A DNA stretch of 64,000 bases from a candidate division FCPU426 bacterium (GTDB lineage Bacteria > Oederibacteriota > Muellerivitia > Muellerivitales > Muellerivitaceae). The notes under the pieces were generated by a model. It was given only the letters and a program-made list of their open reading frames with translations. It made no database searches and was not told the DNA's origin. Below, piece after piece: positions 59,347 through 64,000 of this stretch. The stretch covers positions 18,864 through 82,863 of the forward strand of contig DAIDGV010000011.1 of the NCBI GenBank assembly GCA_027452205.1. Direction: 5' to 3'. Position numbers and translations under genes: made by a program. Every line of letters begins with the position of its first letter. Within the stretch, counting starts at the first letter, position 1.

Positions 59347-59639
59347 GATTCTTGCTTCTGCCCGCCGCATTCGAGAAATAACGTCTTCCATGCACGTTAA
59401 CCATTTACCTTTCTGCAAGTCCTAGGTTTTTCCTTTTCCAAAAATCGATCTGAAATTCCGTGAGCACTCCGAGTCGGCTCTTTATTGTGCTCTCACAGGG
59501 GAAGCGCGCAAATACTTGCGCGCGTTAATCCTGTCCATTGTTTCAACAATCTAGTGCATTGGTCCGAAAACGTTTTCGTGAACTAATGCTCCCGTTCTTT
59601 TAGAAGAGTGATCGAAGTGTCGAATAACGGAGGTGTGCC
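59347..59639. other. Intergenic region before the giant peptidase gene
   Basis: About 290 bp without a credible ORF. It contains an 8-bp perfect hairpin GCGCGCAA-N4-TTGCGCGC at 59504-59523. The end carries GGAGG at 59629-59633 as ribosome site for the GTG start at 59640. No promoter could be singled out. Confidence 0.5.
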
Positions 59640-62600
59640 GTGAGCCGAACTTTGAAATTGATCAGTCTGGTTTGGTTGGGCCTTGTATTGATATCAGCGA
59701 CTTGTGCCGCCGCTAACGCGGCCAGTTTCGGACGGCAAAAACTTCACGGTCATCGAACAAGCCGAATGGCCGAGGCCCCGCTGGTGGGCGAAGTTTCATC
59801 GGACCGAAAGTTCGAACTCTCCGTGGCACTGCCCCTTCGCAATGCCGATCAACTCCAAGAATTCTTGAAACAAGTTTCCGATCCCAACAGCCCTCTCTTC
59901 CGCCACTATCTCACCAACGAACAATTCACCGAAGCTTATGGTCCCACCCAAGCGGATTACGATTCGGTGGTCAATTATCTCAAAGCCAAGGGCTTGGAAG
60001 TGACCGCGACCCACTCGAACCGCATGATCGTGAGCGTGCGCGCGAACAAGTCGGATATCCAGAACGCTTTCCACGTGGGCATGCACCACTATCAACGCCC
60101 TGATGGCACTACTTTCTTCGGCCCCGATGACGAACCGTCGCTGGACCTGGACACGCCGGTGTTGCGGATCGGCGGTTTGGACAACTACATCCTCCCGCAT
60201 CCCAAGATGGTGATCTCGACCTTGCCGAACACGCAGATCGTGAGCGGCTCCCGAGCCAACGCGGTGACGGCCCACGCGGGCAGCGGTCCCTCGGGGCTTT
60301 TGATGGGAAATGACTTCCGTAACGCTTATGTACCGGGCGTCACCTTGAATGGTTCGGGCCAATCGGTGGCCTTGTTCGAACTGGACACTTATTATCCCGC
60401 CGACGTTCAACGCTATATGAGCCAGGCGGGCCTGACCAACACGGTCATCAATGTTTACCTGGACGGCTGGAGCTCCAGCACGACGCCGGGCGGCGGCAAT
60501 GGGGAAGTATCCCTGGATATCGACCAGGCCATGTCCATGGCGCCCGCTTCCACTGAATACTGTTATATGGGGTCCAACATCGACGACGTGCTCAACCGGA
60601 TCGCCACGGATAACATTTGTAAACAGATCAGCTCTTCCTGGGGTTGGGGCCCTTCGAGCTCCACCGAATTACAGATCGAACAGCAATACGCGGCCCAAGG
60701 GCAGTCTTACTTCAACGCTTCGGGCGATAGCGGGTCCTTCACCTCGGATCCCGGCGGCAACGAGGATGATCCCATGCAGATCTTGGTGGGCGGCACGAAC
60801 TTGAACATGAACGGGAGCGGCGCTTCTTATAATTCGGAGACCGGTTGGAGCGGCACAACGGGCGGTATCTTGACCAGCTTGGCCCTTCCGGCCTATCAAA
60901 CCTTGATCCCCATGAACAATGGCGCTTCAACGACCAACCGTAACTGTCCGGACGTTTCGGCGGTGGCCAGCGGTTGCTTGCTTTACGCCAATAACAGCTC
61001 CAGCGTCATTAACGTAGGCGGCACCAGCGTGGCGGCCCCGACCTGGGCGGGTTTCATGGCCTTGGTCAATCAACAAGCCGTCGGCGCCGGGAAGCCCACA
61101 GTGGGTTTCGCCAATCCGGCGCTTTATCAGATCGCTCAGTCCAATTACACGGCGAACTTCCATGACATTACCAGTGGAAGCGCGGGGACCTTCAGCGCCG
61201 GACCGGGCTATGACCTGGTCACCGGTATCGGTTCGCCTAATGGACAGACTTTGATCAACTCCCTATCGCAAGCAGCGGGTCAACCCACGGCCACGCCGAC
61301 GGGTACCCCGACCCAAGTGGTGTCTTCCACTTGGCGCGTGCGCTCGGGAACGACTTCCGCTTATACGGATTGCCAGAACAATGTCTGGTCGCCGGATGAG
61401 AATTATACGGGCGGCAACACGAACGGTAATTCCAACACGATTACCAATGCCTTGCCTTGCTCGACCGACGGCGCTTTGTACCAGAACGAGCGCTATGGCA
61501 ACTTCTCTTATGTGTTCCATGTGCCCGCGGGCAGCTATCAAGTGACCCTGAAGTTCGCCGAGCTGTTCGACAGCGGGTCGGGCCAACGTATCGAGAACGT
61601 TTCCATCAACGGCCAGGCGGTCCTGTCGAATTTCGACATCTTCGCCACCGCGGGCGGGCAGAACATCGCGGTGGATAAGGTGTTCAGCAGCATCGCTCCG
61701 GCCAATGGGGCCATCACCATTTCCGTTGCGCCGGCGTCCGGCAGCCCGGACCAGAACGCCAAGATCGACGCGGTCCAGATCGTGCCGATTGCTTCTTCGC
61801 CTACGCCCACGCCTTGTGTGCCGACGGCGATCACGCCTTACCTTCAGGTCAGCGGCGGCGCTTGGCAGCAAGCCAGCGCGGTCACTATCCTTTCGGGTAA
61901 CACGGTCAATCTGGGGCCTCAACCCACGACCGGCGGCAGTTGGAGCTGGACGGGGCCGAACAGTTTCACCTCCACCGCTCGCGAGATCGACAACATCGCT
62001 CTGAGCGCGGGGACCAATACTTATACGGCGACCTATACTAACCCTTGCGGAGCGGTCAGCACCCAAGCCTTCACTATCGTCGTTTTGGTGCCGACTTCGA
62101 CACCTACCAATTCGCCGACCCTCACAAGCACCTTCACTTCCACCGCTACCTTGACGCCGGTGGTGAAATCCACTTGGCGTATCGCGGGCGGCAAAGCCAA
62201 TGCCTATACGGATTGCCAGAACAATGTCTGGTCGCCGGATAGCAACTACAGCACGGGGAACTTCAACGGGAACAGCAACGCCATCACCAAGGCCTTGCCT
62301 TGCACCACGGACCAGGTCTTATACCAGACCGAGCATTGGGCGCCGGGTGGTTTCACCTATTCGTTCAATGTGCCGGCTGGCAGCTACCAAGTGACGCTGA
62401 AGTTCGCTGAGATCTTTGACGCCGCGGCGGGTCAGCGTATTGAAAATGTCACGATCAACGGCACGCAAGTGCTGACCAATTTTGACATCTTCGCCGACGC
62501 GGGCGGAGCGAACATCGCGGACGACAAGGTGTTCAACAACATCTCGCCCGTCAACGGTACGATCACCATCGCCTTCGCGCCGACGTCCGGCAGCCCGGAC

Positions 62601-63749
62601 CAGAACGCCAAGGTGGATGCCTTGCAGATCGTTCCGCAACCGGCCACGCCCACGAATACGGCGACCTTGGTGAACACGTCCACCAACACGGCGACGTCGA
62701 CCTTAAGCTTTACGCCGACCGCGACCTGGACAAGTACGGCAACTTCGACCAATTCGCTCACACCGGTCCCGCCTACGGCCACCTTCACCAACACCAATTC
62801 GCCGGTGCCGCCGACAGCCACCTGGACGTCTACTTCTATCGCCACAGGGGTGACGCCGCCGCCGACAGCGACCAACACCAGTACGGTGGTCAATACCTCA
62901 ACGTCCACTTGGACCGCCACGTCCGTACCGCCAACAGCGACCTGGACCAATTCGTTCACGCCAGTGCCGCCTACGGCCACAAGGACCGCTACGTCCGTGC
63001 CGCCCACCGCTACTTGGACCTTTACGGCGATCCCGCCGACGTCGACCTCCACGTCGACGAAGACCAATACGCCGGTGCCTCCGACTGCTACCGCGACTTG
63101 GACCTTTACGGCGGTGCCGCCGACGTCGACCTTCACGGCGACGAAGACCAATACATCGGTGCCTCCGACGGCTACCGCTACTTTCACGGCGACGAAGTTG
63201 CCGCCGACCTCGACGCCGACCTCTATCCCGCCGACATCCACTCCGACGACGGCCTCGATCTGTTCGGGCGTGCCGGTCTGGAACGGCAACTTTGTTTTCT
63301 ATTCAATCGGGAGCAAGGTGACCTACAACAACGAGCTTTACCAATGTATCCAGGCCCATACGTCGGAGCCTAACTGGATGCCGCCAGTTGTTCCGGCGCT
63401 TTGGAAAGACTTGGGATCTTGCACAGGGGCCGCGCCGGCCATTGCCAGCAGCAATACGGTCATCAAGTCAGCGGTGGCGGGACCGAATATTTCCCACAAC
63501 TTCCAACCGGTTCATTTCTATGTGCAGCTAAATCAGCCGGGGATGGTGGAAGTGGATGTCTTTACGCCGCTGGGCCAGAAAGTGGTGGGGACCACCTTCT
63601 ATGGCAACGCGGGTATGAACAACTGGTTGTGGGACGTGCAGAACGCCTCACAACACGCGGTTTCGAGCGGTCTTTACATTTACGCGGTCCGCGTGACCGC
63701 CAATGGAGTGACCGAGGTGAAGACGGGTAAGGTCGTTATCTTGCATTAA
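59640..63749 (+). CDS. Giant secreted S53 (sedolisin/kumamolisin-like) peptidase with malectin, chitin-binding and FlgD-like domains
   Basis: A 1369-residue protein (GTG start after GGAGG). Order: signal peptide (1-29); pro-kumamolisin domain (about 50-170); S53 catalytic domain (about 215-545) with Glu289 and Asp293 (GEVSLD), oxyanion Asp363 ('SGDSGS'), nucleophile Ser463 ('GGTSVAAP') and calcium-site 'YDLVTGIGSP'. Then malectin-like domain 1 (about 561-717), an Ig-like domain (721-817), malectin-like domain 2 (843-1000) and a Thr/Pro-rich linker of about 200 residues. A CBM5/12-type chitin-binding module (1206-1262, 'VPVWNGNFVFYSIGSKVTYNNELYQC') and a FlgD-like Ig domain end the chain. It probably attacks protein in polysaccharide matrices at acid pH. 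Confidence 0.9.
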   Translation: MSRTLKLISLVWLGLVLISATCAAANAASFGRQKLHGHRTSRMAEAPLVGEVSSDRKFELSVALPLRNADQLQEFLKQVSDPNSPLFRHYLTNEQFTEAYGPTQADYDSVVNYLKAKGLEVTATHSNRMIVSVRANKSDIQNAFHVGMHHYQRPDGTTFFGPDDEPSLDLDTPVLRIGGLDNYILPHPKMVISTLPNTQIVSGSRANAVTAHAGSGPSGLLMGNDFRNAYVPGVTLNGSGQSVALFELDTYYPADVQRYMSQAGLTNTVINVYLDGWSSSTTPGGGNGEVSLDIDQAMSMAPASTEYCYMGSNIDDVLNRIATDNICKQISSSWGWGPSSSTELQIEQQYAAQGQSYFNASGDSGSFTSDPGGNEDDPMQILVGGTNLNMNGSGASYNSETGWSGTTGGILTSLALPAYQTLIPMNNGASTTNRNCPDVSAVASGCLLYANNSSSVINVGGTSVAAPTWAGFMALVNQQAVGAGKPTVGFANPALYQIAQSNYTANFHDITSGSAGTFSAGPGYDLVTGIGSPNGQTLINSLSQAAGQPTATPTGTPTQVVSSTWRVRSGTTSAYTDCQNNVWSPDENYTGGNTNGNSNTITNALPCSTDGALYQNERYGNFSYVFHVPAGSYQVTLKFAELFDSGSGQRIENVSINGQAVLSNFDIFATAGGQNIAVDKVFSSIAPANGAITISVAPASGSPDQNAKIDAVQIVPIASSPTPTPCVPTAITPYLQVSGGAWQQASAVTILSGNTVNLGPQPTTGGSWSWTGPNSFTSTAREIDNIALSAGTNTYTATYTNPCGAVSTQAFTIVVLVPTSTPTNSPTLTSTFTSTATLTPVVKSTWRIAGGKANAYTDCQNNVWSPDSNYSTGNFNGNSNAITKALPCTTDQVLYQTEHWAPGGFTYSFNVPAGSYQVTLKFAEIFDAAAGQRIENVTINGTQVLTNFDIFADAGGANIADDKVFNNISPVNGTITIAFAPTSGSPDQNAKVDALQIVPQPATPTNTATLVNTSTNTATSTLSFTPTATWTSTATSTNSLTPVPPTATFTNTNSPVPPTATWTSTSIATGVTPPPTATNTSTVVNTSTSTWTATSVPPTATWTNSFTPVPPTATRTATSVPPTATWTFTAIPPTSTSTSTKTNTPVPPTATATWTFTAVPPTSTFTATKTNTSVPPTATATFTATKLPPTSTPTSIPPTSTPTTASICSGVPVWNGNFVFYSIGSKVTYNNELYQCIQAHTSEPNWMPPVVPALWKDLGSCTGAAPAIASSNTVIKSAVAGPNISHNFQPVHFYVQLNQPGMVEVDVFTPLGQKVVGTTFYGNAGMNNWLWDVQNASQHAVSSGLYIYAVRVTANGVTEVKTGKVVILH
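62640..63245. repeat. Repetitive Thr/Pro linker coding region
   Basis: About 600 bp coding for imperfect repeats of units such as PPTATWT and PPTSTST inside the peptidase gene. Recurrent units (e.g. GTGCCGCCGACGG-like) make it prone to slippage and copy-number change. Confidence 0.75.
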
Positions 63750-63762
63750 ACCGAATCGCTGC

Positions 63763-63800
63763 TTGATGGGCCAATGCCGGTAAAAGCATTGGCCCATCAA
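63763..63800 (+). terminator. Strong hairpin after the peptidase gene
   Basis: A perfect 15-bp stem (TTGATGGGCCAATGC / GCATTGGCCCATCAA) with an 8-nt loop, 13 nt after the stop codon. The following bases are AGCTTTGTC, a poor T-run, so termination may be inefficient; a second terminator follows. Confidence 0.65.
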
Positions 63801-63834
63801 AGCTTTGTCTCGCTTTGAAGGTTCACCAAAGAAG

Positions 63835-63865
63835 GGGCGGTGCTTGAAAAGGCACTGCCCTTTTT
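63835..63865 (+). terminator. Second terminator hairpin
   Basis: GGGCGGTGC and GGCACTGCCC form an imperfect stem around TTGAAAA, followed by TTTTT. It likely completes termination of the peptidase transcript. Confidence 0.7.
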
Positions 63866-63883
63866 ATAAAACTTGCCAGAAAA

Positions 63884-64000
63884 CCCCAGGCTTTTAAGCC
63901 TGGGGATGAATGGCTGCCCGGAGGGCCGAGAGATTTTGTCGGCCCGCAGGCAAGAAGTTATGGCATGCTCTGGACATGGCGAAATACTGGGTTGGAGCAC
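63884..64000 (+). mobile_element. Possible left end of an IS200/IS605-like element (cut by window edge)
   Basis: A perfect palindrome CCCCAGGCTTTTAAGCCTGGGG (22 bases, arms CCCCAGGCTTT/AAAGCCTGGGG read with the centre T-A) is followed by GATGAATGG and a second hairpin GGGCCGA-N9-TCGGCCC (63923-63945). An ATG at 63976 then begins 'MAKYWVGA'. Subterminal hairpins followed by a small tnpA gene with a 'VGAHTK'-like start are typical of IS200/IS605 elements. Only eight codons are visible, so this is tentative. Confidence 0.3.

Noticed and set aside
62640..63245. Tandem short repeats that might be a CRISPR array
   Set aside because: Unit length and spacing are irregular and they code in frame for a Thr/Pro linker; no cas genes are present.
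62432..63289. Long minus-strand frame (285 codons) rich in Val-Gly-Gly-Thr repeats
   Set aside because: It is the antisense of the Thr/Pro linker of the peptidase; repetitive codons keep it open by chance.
63797..64000. Minus-strand frame reaching the right edge
   Set aside because: No recognisable protein, runs through terminator hairpins of the peptidase gene.

Overview
The window (64 kb, GC-rich except for a few AT-rich islands) looks like a chromosomal segment of a Gram-negative bacterium. It encodes TolC-type and porin-type outer-membrane proteins, an ADP-heptose-type glycosyltransferase, HlyD adaptors and a DksA/TraR zinc-finger protein. Thr/Pro-rich linkers with a FlgD-like C-terminal domain in a secreted peptidase, and CCACGAAGG-type dispersed intergenic repeats, are features I associate with poorly cultured environmental lineages. 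I cannot assign a phylum from this sequence. No rRNA, tRNA, CRISPR array or complete insertion sequence was found.

Layout. 1-355: end of a nitroreductase. 460-10201: a TetR-controlled drug/ion ABC-2 exporter operon (TolC, HlyD adaptor, two ATPases and two pairs of permeases separated by a TPR protein). 10211-13251: membrane protein, radical SAM enzyme, a decayed PAP2 gene and a small ORF. 13307-21867: a stress/dormancy-like cluster with alcohol dehydrogenase, archaeal-type SAM synthetase, APH-AAA kinase, CHAD, PPK2, a stand-alone cNMP-binding domain, SDR, BON protein and a frameshifted STAS/SpoIIAA-like gene. 21875-28839: DCC protein, GGDEF protein, and a YceI-porin-SRPBCC-adaptor-FtsX permease-ATPase operon. 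29245-33889: an atypical histidine kinase that lacks the phospho-acceptor His, a DksA-like protein, a heptosyltransferase and a pseudouridine synthase. 33882-44294: haem genes (hemY-type PPO, hemH and a hemD-hemE fusion) flanking a copper/Fe-S/haem electron-transfer module that ends in a Cyc2-like porin-cytochrome. 44367-44832: structured RNA candidate and a small ORF. 44882-49169: the Anbu proteasome-homologue operon. 49382-50653: an AT-rich HEPN-like gene of probable foreign origin. 50657-59346: glycan/glycosyltransferase cluster with AsnB. 59640-63749: a giant S53 (sedolisin) peptidase with malectin and chitin-binding modules. The last 120 bases may be the left end of an IS200/IS605-like element.

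The two most notable things are linked. First, the six-gene module at 35704-41332 contains a plastocyanin-like protein, a CuA-only anchored protein, a ferritin-like protein, a NapH/NosR-like polyferredoxin, a CuA-cytochrome c fusion and a Cyc2-like outer-membrane cytochrome-porin. No catalytic oxidase or reductase subunit is present, so it looks like an electron wire from the inner membrane to the cell surface. Second, CRP/FNR-type palindromes of the form TATGAC-N4-GTCATA lie upstream of this module and of several stress-cluster genes, often centred about 67 nt before the start codon. This suggests a shared redox- or nitrosative-stress regulon whose regulator is outside the window.
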